Below are positions 6,956 through 13,934 of a stretch of 24,841 bases of DNA, piece by piece. A program made the translations under genes and the position numbers. Numbering within the stretch: position 1 is the stretch's first letter; each line of letters starts with the position of its first letter. The DNA is from Firmicutes bacterium UBA5496 (GTDB lineage: Bacteria > Bacillota > Proteinivoracia > UBA4975): assembly GCA_002427015.1 (NCBI GenBank), contig DIPE01000053.1:1091-25931 (forward strand). Direction: 5' to 3'. The notes beneath the pieces are model-generated. The model saw nothing but the letters and a program-made list of their open reading frames with translations, was not told where the DNA came from and did no database searches.

Positions 6956-7278
6956 TTCTCGTGATGCCATAATCTTTCCAGCTGATAGTAGTCTCTTGCC
7001 TCGGAGGTAAAGATATGCACAACAAAATCTAAATAATCTAGGAGAATCCACTCTCCTTCCTGGTACCCCTCTTTGCTGAAAGGAAAGAGGGTTTGCCCGG
7101 CCAGGGTTTCCTCCACAAAGTCCGCTACTGCTCTTGTATGTATTTTGTTTAACCCCGTCGCTAGAATAAAATAATCGGTAAAAGAAGAGCTGGAACGGAT
7201 ATCAATTGTCCTGATATCTGCGGCTTTTTTTTCTGCAGCGGCTTTACTTGCCAAGTTCACTGCCTGCATTATTTGCAT
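6952..7278 (-). CDS. rsfS: Ribosomal silencing factor RsfS
   Basis: This 108-residue protein has the full RsfS (Iojap/YbeB) signature: A-D-I-R-T-I-D-I-R-S-S-S-S-F-T-D-Y-F-I-L-A-T-G near 20-42, then E-G-x-x-E-G-E-W-I-L-L-D-Y-L-D-F-V-V-H-I-F near 69-90. RsfS binds L14 on the large subunit and blocks joining of the 30S subunit, lowering translation in starvation or stationary phase. The ATG at 7278 is supported by GGGAGG six bases upstream. It begins four bases after the LCP-like gene and its stop overlaps the methyltransferase start. The nadD-LCP-rsfS order is the usual Firmicutes one. Confidence 0.96.
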   Translation of the reverse strand: MQIMQAVNLASKAAAEKKAADIRTIDIRSSSSFTDYFILATGLNKIHTRAVADFVEETLAGQTLFPFSKEGYQEGEWILLDYLDFVVHIFTSEARDYYQLERLWHHEK

Positions 7279-7281
7279 ATG

Positions 7282-8475
7282 CTACCTCCCTGCCAGGTCA
7301 AGTCCGAGGATTACGGCCACGGGATTATCACTGTCAAAATAGCGATCCTGGATGAGAACTGCCTCCACTTCCAAAAAGAGAGCAATTTCCATAGCAGCCA
7401 GCTGATATTCTTCCTGATAATAGATACGGGTATACTCTGAAGTTTCAGCATTGTCAACCCGGCCAACATTAAAATTGCGGTCCCGCAGTTTAGCAGCGGT
7501 GCTGGCGGCGAAGCCGCTGATGCCGTTGCCGTTAAAAATATCCACTACCAGTAAGGATTTGTCATAACCGGGGAAATTATCAGCAATCTGACTGAGATTT
7601 AACTCAATTAGCTGTTGATCCGGGGACCAAAAGCGCTGCTCCCCTGAAACCAGCCAGCGTCCGGGCAAAATCAAATAACTGCGGTCCTCCCAGGTCAAAG
7701 CCTGCACAGAATCTCTAAACCGGGCCAACTGGCGAGGAGACAGATCCGTCTCATAACTGTCAGAAATGCTGCCCATATTGCCCACAAAGTAGCTGATATG
7801 GTTTAAGGTAAATAATTGATTAAACGCTTCAACAAGCAAAGATTTTTCTGCCCAAAAAGCCTTATCCCCAAAATCTGAATCTGAGGCAATAAAGGGAATT
7901 AAGTTATCCGGGGAAATCAGGTTTTCCCCCGGGGCAAAAATAAAGTCTGTATTCTCATGCCTGACCTGAAACCCTTCAGGCAATGTTACTTTAACTTTTT
8001 CCAGGGAAGAAACGATTTCGGCTATACCCTGAACATCATAGACCACATAATGGTCTACGGGCAGCTTATCGGCCAGCAAAGCATCCAGCCCCTTGATTGC
8101 AGCCTCAATCCCGTGCTCCCCATACACTGCCGCAAAAGAGTCGTTGGCCTCAGTTGTATTGTTTAAAAGTGAAGAAGGCGGAATGCGCAATATGTATACG
8201 GGAGAGTCCTGGGCAGCCGGGACTGAAAGGAGTGTACAGGATGTAATCTGATTATTGAGGCGGCCAGCCAATAAAAACTGAATCCGTTCCCCAGCATCGG
8301 GCCGCCAGATTACAGGCACAGATGACCCCTTGAGGGCCTTAAAAAGTGAAAAGTAGCGAACACAAGCAAAGATCAAAATCAGGAATACAGCCAAGGTAAT
8401 TATTGTGCCCAGCTTTTTGATGTTAACCCTTTTCCGCTTGCGCCTGTAGCGGCTGGATCTAGGTAAATATTGCAT
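7282..8475 (-). CDS. LCP (LytR-CpsA-Psr)-like membrane protein with LytR_C domain, active site degenerate
   Basis: This 397-residue protein has a very basic N-terminus (residues 6-21), one membrane helix (about 22-38), an LCP-like extracellular domain (about 62-245) and a LytR_C domain (about 306-393). LCP proteins transfer undecaprenyl-linked polymers such as teichoic acid to peptidoglycan. The fold is recognisable by Y-G-E-H-G-I-E-A-A-I-K-G-L-D-A-L-L near 118-134 and D-H-Y-V-V-Y-D near 141-147. The usual I-P-R-D-T segment reads I-P-P-S-S (98-102), and the usual R-x-R...D-x-x-R-x-x-R-Q segment (about 194-211) has no arginine. It may thus be inactive as a transferase, or bind something else. 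The start at 8475 has a GGAG...GGGGGTGC site upstream. It lies between nadD and rsfS, where relatives keep a normal LytR and often yqeK. Confidence 0.8.
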   Translation of the reverse strand: MQYLPRSSRYRRKRKRVNIKKLGTIITLAVFLILIFACVRYFSLFKALKGSSVPVIWRPDAGERIQFLLAGRLNNQITSCTLLSVPAAQDSPVYILRIPPSSLLNNTTEANDSFAAVYGEHGIEAAIKGLDALLADKLPVDHYVVYDVQGIAEIVSSLEKVKVTLPEGFQVRHENTDFIFAPGENLISPDNLIPFIASDSDFGDKAFWAEKSLLVEAFNQLFTLNHISYFVGNMGSISDSYETDLSPRQLARFRDSVQALTWEDRSYLILPGRWLVSGEQRFWSPDQQLIELNLSQIADNFPGYDKSLLVVDIFNGNGISGFAASTAAKLRDRNFNVGRVDNAETSEYTRIYYQEEYQLAAMEIALFLEVEAVLIQDRYFDSDNPVAVILGLDLAGR

Positions 8476-8520
8476 AGTGCACCCCCTTTGCTCCTTGCCT
8501 TTACCTTCCACATTCACCGG

Positions 8521-9123
8521 CTAGATTCCTTCTTGATACAGCCCCATTTTATCAATATAATCCTCAACCCCGGGGGGAACCAGGTAACGCACAGACAGCC
8601 CCTGTCTTACCCTGTCCCGGACTAAAGTGGAGGATATCTCAATACGCGGAGCTTTGCAGATGATTATTTTTGCTCTGAGGTTGTTAAGGGGTAGCAAAAG
8701 CTCTCTCCAGTCAACTGCCTCCCTGGCAAAAGCCACCAATGTGGCGTAACTGGCTATCCCCTGGGGATTCCGCCAGGTATTCAAATCCCGGAGGGAATCA
8801 CTGCCGAGGACAAAATATAGGTTCTCCCTGGAGACAGCAAATTCTCTGTGATACCTTTGCAGTGTTTCCGCAGAATAATTGACTTTCCCCAACCGGTATT
8901 CGTACTCATCCACCAGAAAACTTGGGTTTCCTGCTGTGGCAATTTTTAGCATCTCCAGCCGGTGAGCCCCTGAACCCAGAGGTTTTTTATGGGGAGGATT
9001 GCCCGCGGGCAAAAACCGGACAATCCCCGACAGCGCCTCAGCAACCCACTGGCCTATAACTAAATGACCCAGGTGGGGAGGGTCAAAACTGCCGCCGAAA
9101 AGAATTATTGGATCTTTATTCAT
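8521..9123 (-). CDS. nadD: Nicotinate-nucleotide adenylyltransferase
   Basis: This 200-residue enzyme has the nucleotidyltransferase signature G-G-S-F-D-P-P-H-L-G-H (10-20, with H17 and H20) and the C-terminal I-S-S-T-L-V-R motif (163-169). NadD adenylates nicotinate mononucleotide with ATP to make deamido-NAD in the NAD pathway. The start at 9123 is chosen because GGAG lies seven bases upstream, and the protein then begins just before the beta strand leading to the signature. The ATG overlaps the obgE stop (start 9123, obgE stop at 9116-9118), so the two are translationally coupled. The usual order in relatives continues with yqeK; here the LCP-like gene follows at once. Confidence 0.96.
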   Translation of the reverse strand: MNKDPIILFGGSFDPPHLGHLVIGQWVAEALSGIVRFLPAGNPPHKKPLGSGAHRLEMLKIATAGNPSFLVDEYEYRLGKVNYSAETLQRYHREFAVSRENLYFVLGSDSLRDLNTWRNPQGIASYATLVAFAREAVDWRELLLPLNNLRAKIIICKAPRIEISSTLVRDRVRQGLSVRYLVPPGVEDYIDKMGLYQEGI

Positions 9124-10381
9124 AGGTAAACTCCATCTCCCCAATAATAACCGTGTCCCCTGGCTTAATCCCCTCTTTGTCCAGCAGCTCGAAAACACCC
9201 ATGCGCTTGGCAACCCGATAAAAATTAGCTATGGCCTCATCATTGCTGAAATCGGTTTTGGCCGCAAGAATTTCCACCCGGCGCCCGGAAATGCTATAGA
9301 CGTCATCGGCCAGCTTGGTAATGATAATGCCCTGCTGGGGAGAGAGCTCAATCAATTCTCCTTCCGGTTCAGGAGGATTTAAGGGAACCTTGGGCAGTGC
9401 CTCCAGCAGCTGGGCAATGCGAAAAACCAGGCTTTCCTTGCCCCGGCCGGTAGCCGCGGAAATTTCCCAAACCTCAACACCCTCCAGGCTTTCCCGAAAA
9501 TTATCCACAGGCTGCTGATCGGCCAGCAAATCAATTTTGTTCAAAGCGACAATTTGCGGCAGTTCCGCCAGGCGGGGATTAAAATTGGCCAGTTCCTGAT
9601 TGATCTGGCGATAGTCCTCCAGGGGATTGCGCCCGTCAATGGCTGCAATGTCGATGATATGGACCAGCAGGCGAGTCCGCTCCACATGGCGCAAAAAGCG
9701 GTGTCCCAAACCCTTGCCCTCATGGGCTCCCTCAATGAGGCCGGGAATATCTGCTGCTACGAAAGATTGACCGCCAGGAACATCTACAACCCCTAAGTTA
9801 GGTGTAAGGGTGGTGAAGGGGAAATCAGCGATCTTGGGCTTGGCCGCTGAAATTGCCGCCAAGAAAGTGGATTTGCCTACATTGGGGAAACCGATTAAGC
9901 CTACGTCGGCCACGAGTTTGAGCTCCATGCGCACTTTTAGGCTTTGCCCGGGCAACCCCAACTCAGCATTCCTGGGGGTGCGGTTGACAGCTGTGGCAAA
10001 GCGGGCATTTCCCCGGCCCCCTTTTCCCCCTCTAGCCAGGACATATTGCTGGGGATAATCTAAATCCGCCAGGAGCCTACCCTTTTCCTCATCGTACAAC
10101 AGCGTTCCCAAGGGCACCTTGATTACCAGGTCTTGGCCATTTTTGCCATGGCGGTTGGCGCCGGCGCCGTTGACCCCATTTTCAGCCCGAAAAATCTTTT
10201 TATAGCGAAAGGAAATCAAGGTATTTAAATCACTGCTGGCCTCAACAATGACATTGCCCCCATGGCCGCCATCACCGCCGTCAGGTCCTCCCCGAGGGAC
10301 AAACTTCTCCCTGCGAAAGGAGACCGCCCCATTGCCGCCTGCGCCTGCTTCCACCTCAATGGTGACGAAATCTATAAACAC
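9116..10381 (-). CDS. obgE: GTPase ObgE/CgtA
   Basis: This 421-residue protein has all three Obg parts. The glycine-rich Obg fold (1-158) has G-G-P-D-G-G-D-G-G-H-G-G near 31-42. The GTPase domain has P-loop G-F-P-N-V-G-K-S-T (164-172), D-I-P-G (211-214) and N-K-I-D (281-284). A C-terminal OCT domain covers about 340-421. Obg acts in 50S subunit maturation and stress signalling, and in Bacillus is needed for entry into sporulation. I place the start at a GTG (10381), giving (M)FIDFVTIEVEAGAGGNG as in other Obg proteins, with AGGTGAT four bases upstream. The ATG at 10387 adds three residues but overlaps that site. It follows the rpmA terminator and heads the nadD-LCP-rsfS unit; I see no strong promoter in the short gap. 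Confidence 0.97.
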   Translation of the reverse strand: MFIDFVTIEVEAGAGGNGAVSFRREKFVPRGGPDGGDGGHGGNVIVEASSDLNTLISFRYKKIFRAENGVNGAGANRHGKNGQDLVIKVPLGTLLYDEEKGRLLADLDYPQQYVLARGGKGGRGNARFATAVNRTPRNAELGLPGQSLKVRMELKLVADVGLIGFPNVGKSTFLAAISAAKPKIADFPFTTLTPNLGVVDVPGGQSFVAADIPGLIEGAHEGKGLGHRFLRHVERTRLLVHIIDIAAIDGRNPLEDYRQINQELANFNPRLAELPQIVALNKIDLLADQQPVDNFRESLEGVEVWEISAATGRGKESLVFRIAQLLEALPKVPLNPPEPEGELIELSPQQGIIITKLADDVYSISGRRVEILAAKTDFSNDEAIANFYRVAKRMGVFELLDKEGIKPGDTVIIGEMEFTYE

Positions 10382-10422
10382 TGCCATCACCTGCGTTTTT
10401 TTTTATTATGAACCCAATTGTG

Positions 10423-10448
10423 AAAAAAACTCCGGAAACCCGGAGTTT
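10423..10448 (-). terminator. Terminator of the rplU-prp-rpmA unit
   Basis: A 9-bp stem AAACTCCGG/CCGGAGTTT (10427-10435 and 10440-10448) with a four-base loop ends in seven T on the minus strand. It begins at the rpmA stop codon and separates the ribosomal protein unit from obgE. Some read-through is likely, since no strong obgE promoter is visible. Confidence 0.85.
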
Positions 10449-10744
10449 TAGATAGCTGCTTCAGCATCAGGATAAACGCTGACTCTTTTGCGACCGCGGG
10501 CGCCATTGCCTTCATAAGCAACTACCCCGTCAATCTTCGCGAATAAGGTATCGTCGCCGCCAATGCCCACGTTTGCCCCGGGATGAATCTTAGTGCCCCG
10601 CTGTCTCACTAAAATTGAGCCCGCAGTAACAAACTGGCCGTCCTGACGTTTGACGCCCAGGCGCTTAGCAATAGAATCCCGGCCGTTTTTGGAGCTGCCA
10701 ACACCTTTTTTTGAGGCAAATAATTGCAGATCTATTCTAAACAT
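10448..10744 (-). CDS. rpmA: 50S ribosomal protein L27, precursor with Prp cleavage site
   Basis: This 98-residue protein begins MFRIDLQLFASKKGVGSS. The mature L27 start A-S-K-K-G is preceded by a nine-residue extension ending L-Q-L-F, which fits the Firmicutes rule that L27 is cut after F by the cysteine protease Prp. L27's N-terminus reaches the peptidyl-transferase centre, so removing the extension is required for normal ribosomes. The remaining sequence (N-G-R-D-S, R-Q-R-G-T-K-I-H-P-G) is standard. The ATG at 10744 is preceded by GGAGGTG at eight bases; a TTG just upstream is not needed. It is the last gene of the rplU-prp-rpmA unit, three bases after prp. Confidence 0.97.
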   Translation of the reverse strand: MFRIDLQLFASKKGVGSSKNGRDSIAKRLGVKRQDGQFVTAGSILVRQRGTKIHPGANVGIGGDDTLFAKIDGVVAYEGNGARGRKRVSVYPDAEAAI

Positions 10745-10747
10745 CAA

Positions 10748-11077
10748 TTACACCTCCTCATTGCATACCTTGACAAAATCCGGATACTGCCCGGCGATGT
10801 TTTCAATGCCTGTCAGTATGGTCTTAAAAATCACCTGACAAGTGACAAACCGCTCTTGCTCAACATCCGCCGGCACACGGCATTCCAACAGCCCATCCTT
10901 CTTTTTCCACTCGGGCACAACCCCCGCCACCTGGTTAAGGGCCAGAATAGCGGTCTGACTGAGGGCAGAAATTGCCGAGCAGACAATATCTGAACCCCGT
11001 GCGCTAAAGTCAGAGTGACCGCAGGCAGAAAAGCCAAGTATGGATTGTTCATCTCGAAAAATTTTAATCTCAATCAT
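10748..11077 (-). CDS. prp: Ribosomal-processing cysteine protease Prp
   Basis: This 109-residue protein has the Prp (YsxB) motif: G-H-S-D-F-S-A-R-G-S-D-I-V-C-S-A-I-S-A-L near 20-39, with the catalytic pair H21 and C33. Prp removes the N-terminal extension of L27, and the matching cleavage site is present in rpmA next door. It lies between rplU and rpmA as in other Firmicutes. The ATG at 11077 comes two bases after the rplU stop and has only a weak Shine-Dalgarno site, so translation probably depends on coupling to rplU. That would keep protease output tied to ribosomal protein synthesis (inference). Confidence 0.95.
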   Translation of the reverse strand: MIEIKIFRDEQSILGFSACGHSDFSARGSDIVCSAISALSQTAILALNQVAGVVPEWKKKDGLLECRVPADVEQERFVTCQVIFKTILTGIENIAGQYPDFVKVCNEEV

Positions 11078-11079
11078 CT

Positions 11080-11394
11080 TTACGCCAAATTGATTTTTTC
11101 AATGGCGACCTTGGTGAAAGGCTGCCGATGTCCTTGTTTGCGGCGATAATTCTTTTTCGCTTTATATTTAAAGATTAATACTTTCCTGGCTTTGCCATGG
11201 TCGACAATCTTGGCTGTAATGCTGGCGTTTTCCACATAGGGTTTGCCCAGCATCAGCTTGTCTTCCAGTCCCACTGCCAGAACTTCGTGAAAAGAAACGG
11301 TTTCTCCCGGCTGGGCCTGGATTTTTTCCAGAAAAATGACATCTCCCTCGCAAACGCGGTATTGCTTGCCGCCGTTTTCAAGAATTGCGTACAT
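11080..11394 (-). CDS. rplU: 50S ribosomal protein L21
   Basis: This 104-residue protein starts MYAILENGGKQYRVCEGDVI and ends with the conserved K-K-N-Y-R-R-K-Q-G-H-R-Q-P-F-T-K-V segment, both standard for L21, which binds 23S rRNA domain I. The ATG at 11394 has GGAGGTG seven bases upstream. The frame stays open further upstream, but that stretch is the leader RNA, not protein. It is the first gene of rplU-prp-rpmA, with its own promoter and an L21-leader-like 5' UTR that may let L21 repress its own synthesis. Confidence 0.97.
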   Translation of the reverse strand: MYAILENGGKQYRVCEGDVIFLEKIQAQPGETVSFHEVLAVGLEDKLMLGKPYVENASITAKIVDHGKARKVLIFKYKAKKNYRRKQGHRQPFTKVAIEKINLA

Positions 11395-11477
11395 CAGGTT
11401 ACACCTCCAATACTGCGTACTCGCCAAATCCAGGCAGCCAAGAGGCTTTTCAAGCCCGATTTGAGCGGTTAAAACTC
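11395..11477 (-). promoter_or_regulatory. L21-leader-like 5' UTR of rplU
   Basis: Between the promoter and the rplU start is about 83 bases of transcribed leader. Read on the minus strand it has AACCGCTCAAATCGGGCTTG, an apical hairpin GGCTT-GAA-AAGCC just after it, and further G/C-rich segments before GGAGGTG. Order and wording resemble the Firmicutes L21 leader (an Rfam family upstream of rplU), thought to be bound by L21 for feedback. I recognise it from memory of the motif and position; a covariance-model search would settle it. Confidence 0.6.
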
Positions 11478-11482
11478 CAAAC

Positions 11483-11510
11483 ACTATATTACCACAGCCT
11501 GGTCAGTCAA
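11483..11510 (-). promoter_or_regulatory. Promoter of rplU-prp-rpmA, overlapping the end of the upstream gene
   Basis: On the minus strand TTGACT (11505-11510) is followed by a 16-base spacer and TATAGT (11483-11488). The -35 overlaps the last codon and stop of the DUF2344 gene (stop at 11503-11505), so there is no spare sequence between the units. Transcription should start near 11476. Confidence 0.7.
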
Positions 11511-12102
11511 GCAACAGCAAACCGGCGGGCAGGGGTGAAATTTTTTCATTTTGACGGGCAAAAATCCCCGTCCGGGAAATGAGAAATCCCCTTGCGTCAA
11601 ATCCGGGAAAACACGCCCCCGCCAATATGTCCGGCCGGATGGTCCGCTGATTTTCTACTTTCAGCAACAGATTTAATTCTTGCCCCTCCAGCTTGGCATT
11701 CAGGAGATAATCCCCTGCCTCCCGGCCAATGCACTCATGGCTGTCAAGGGGATGGGGCAGCTTAACCCGGTAGGCCAGGGCATCTACCAAAGCAGTAACC
11801 TTGGGGAAGGCAAGGGGCACTTGTGTCGCCGCCAAAACTTTTAAGCCCTGAGGCATAACTAAGTTTAACCTCTCCACCACATTCTGTCCCTCTTCCAGGA
11901 ATACCTCCAGCAATTCCCCTTCCCCCTGAAAACCTGTGGCCAGGGGCGAGGCAAATCGCATTTTCGGACGGGGGTTATAGCCCTGGGTCATCTCTAAAGT
12001 AATGCCGGCCAGCCGGAAGATTCTCCACCATAATTGCTGGAAATCCAGATGGGCAACGAAAGCCATAGGCCCCAGTTTTGCATAACTTAGGATCAGTCGC
12101 AT
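11503..12102 (-). CDS. DUF2344 / TIGR03936-type protein, partner of the radical SAM protein
   Basis: This 199-residue protein starts MRLILSYAKLGPMAFVAHLD and contains Q-G-Y-N-P-R-P-K-M-R-F-A-S-P-L-A-T-G near 41-58, diagnostic of the DUF2344/TIGR03936 family. It is nearly always encoded just after, or fused to, the TIGR03960 radical SAM protein. The family's function is not established; the pairing with a radical SAM enzyme and ribosomal protein genes suggests tRNA, rRNA or ribosome modification (inference). The ATG at 12102 overlaps the end of the radical SAM gene by 10 bases and has GGGGAAGG upstream. In many relatives rng (RNase G) follows; here the rplU promoter begins at the stop codon. 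Confidence 0.9.
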   Translation of the reverse strand: MRLILSYAKLGPMAFVAHLDFQQLWWRIFRLAGITLEMTQGYNPRPKMRFASPLATGFQGEGELLEVFLEEGQNVVERLNLVMPQGLKVLAATQVPLAFPKVTALVDALAYRVKLPHPLDSHECIGREAGDYLLNAKLEGQELNLLLKVENQRTIRPDILAGACFPGFDARGFLISRTGIFARQNEKISPLPAGLLLLD

Positions 12103-13931
12103 TCAGCCTTCCCCTTTCTTTTCAGCGGAGTGACAGCGAAGGCGGCACACACCCCGCAGTCCGAACATTTGTCCCGAGTGCAATCCGGTGTCTCCGCAGC
12201 TTCTTGTGCCCGTCCCAGCTCTCTCAGCAAATAATCTTTAGAAACGCCGATATCAATATGCTCCCAGGGCAACACCGCCCTCAGGGAAATTGCCCCTAAA
12301 GCGGCTTCCACATCGATACCAGTCTGGGCAAAGGATTCCGCCCACAATTGGGGGCGAAAATGTTCAGTCCAGGCATCAAAACGGCAGCCCTTTTGCCAGG
12401 CCAGAAAAATCGCCTGGCCGGTTTTTCTGTTTCCTCGGGCCAGCAAGGCCTCTAACTTGCTTTCCTCCCAGTCCATGGTCTGCACCTTGAACTTAGGCGG
12501 ACGCAATTTTTCCAGGAGCAGGCGCTGCCGCCTTTTCACCTCTTCACGCCCCAAAAAGGCTGCCCATTGAAAGGGTGTATGGGCTTTGGGCACAAAAGTT
12601 GACACTGCCACAGTCATTCGCAAGCGGCCCTTATTGCCGCGGATCTCCCGGTACAACTTGTCCAGTCCCCAGACCATGCGGACAATACCCTCAATGTCCC
12701 CATCGGTTTCCGTGGGCAAGCCCAGCATAAAATATAGCTTCAGATTGTCCCAGCCATTGGCAAAGGCCGCGCGGGCAGCGCTGAAAATATCCTCTTCTCT
12801 GACGTTTTTATTGATTACATTGCGCAAGCGCTGGCTGCCTGCCTCCGGGGCCAAAGTAAGGCCGGTCTTGCGCACTGCCCTGGTCAGCCTGGCCAGTTCC
12901 ACTGAATAGCTGTCCACCCGCAGGGAAGGCAAAGAGACGCTGGTATCCCCTGAGGCCATCAGTGTCCCCACCAGTTCCTCGATTTTTGAATAATCGGCGC
13001 TGCTCAGGGAAGACAGGCTGATTTCACTGCTGCCGGTGTTCTGCAGCAGCATCTTCCCCTGCTGGACCAGCTGCTCCATGGGCCTCTCTCTTACCGGCCG
13101 GTAGAGCATGCCCGCCTGGCAAAAACGACAGCCCCGGGCACAGCCCCGGCAGATTTCAATGCTGACCCGGTCGTGGACCGGCTGCACCAGGGGCACCACC
13201 AGTTTTTTCGGCAGGGGATAGCTGGCAAAATCCCTGACAATGCGCTTTTTTAGGGGAGGAAAAGAACCCATGGGCTGTATCCCTATACTCTTGCCCTGGG
13301 CGTCATAGGCCGGGGTATAAAACTTGGGCACATATATCCCCGGAATCGCCGCCAATGATTTTAGAGTTTTCTCCTTGTCCCAGCCTTGCTTCTTCCCCCG
13401 AGCCACAGTCTCGGCAATCTCGGGGACGATCTCCTCACCCTCACCCAGGACAAAGGCATCGATAAAATCCGCCAGGGGTTCGGGATTGAGGGCTCCGGGC
13501 CCCCCGGCAATAATCAGGGGAAAGCCCGTTCTTTCCCGGGCATAAGGAGAAAGCCCTGAGAGATCCAGCATGTTTAGCAAATTAGTATATCCCAGTTCAT
13601 ATTGAAGGGTAAAGCCGATTAGGTCAAAATCCTTGAGCCCGGTTTTAGTTTCCAGGCCATATAGGGGCAGTTTATGTTCCCGCAGCTTTGCTTCCATATC
13701 CGGCCAGGGAGCAAAAACCCTTTCTGCTTGAGCCCAGGGAATGCTGTTGATAATCTCATACAAAATCTGAAAGCCCATATAGCTGGTGCCAATTTCATAC
13801 ACATCTGGAAAAGCCAAAGCAAAGCGAAGCAGTACCTCCTCTTTGGCTTTGACCACAGAATTGATTTCATTGCCGATATACCGGGCAGGCTTCTCGACAA
13901 AGGGCAGTATTGCCTGGAGCTTATCCCACAC
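12093..13931 (-). CDS. TIGR03960-type radical SAM protein with B12-binding-like N-terminal domain
   Basis: This 612-residue protein has an N-terminal B12-binding-like region (about 30-180) with P-D-V-Y-E-I-G-T-S-Y-M-G and A-G-G-P-G-A-L-N-P-E-P. The radical SAM core (about 255-480) carries C-x3-C-x2-C at C264, C268 and C271, with an extra C261. The C-terminal tail has four close cysteines (C584, C589, C592, C595), possibly a second metal or Fe-S site. It matches the TIGR03960 group of unknown reaction. The start is GTG at 13931 with AAGGATGG about ten bases upstream. It begins just after the M50 protease stop and overlaps the DUF2344 gene. Related enzymes methylthiolate tRNA or ribosomal protein, so an RNA or ribosome target is plausible but unproven. 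Confidence 0.93.
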   Translation of the reverse strand: MWDKLQAILPFVEKPARYIGNEINSVVKAKEEVLLRFALAFPDVYEIGTSYMGFQILYEIINSIPWAQAERVFAPWPDMEAKLREHKLPLYGLETKTGLKDFDLIGFTLQYELGYTNLLNMLDLSGLSPYARERTGFPLIIAGGPGALNPEPLADFIDAFVLGEGEEIVPEIAETVARGKKQGWDKEKTLKSLAAIPGIYVPKFYTPAYDAQGKSIGIQPMGSFPPLKKRIVRDFASYPLPKKLVVPLVQPVHDRVSIEICRGCARGCRFCQAGMLYRPVRERPMEQLVQQGKMLLQNTGSSEISLSSLSSADYSKIEELVGTLMASGDTSVSLPSLRVDSYSVELARLTRAVRKTGLTLAPEAGSQRLRNVINKNVREEDIFSAARAAFANGWDNLKLYFMLGLPTETDGDIEGIVRMVWGLDKLYREIRGNKGRLRMTVAVSTFVPKAHTPFQWAAFLGREEVKRRQRLLLEKLRPPKFKVQTMDWEESKLEALLARGNRKTGQAIFLAWQKGCRFDAWTEHFRPQLWAESFAQTGIDVEAALGAISLRAVLPWEHIDIGVSKDYLLRELGRAQEAAETPDCTRDKCSDCGVCAAFAVTPLKRKGKAECD

Positions 13932-13934
13932 GCG

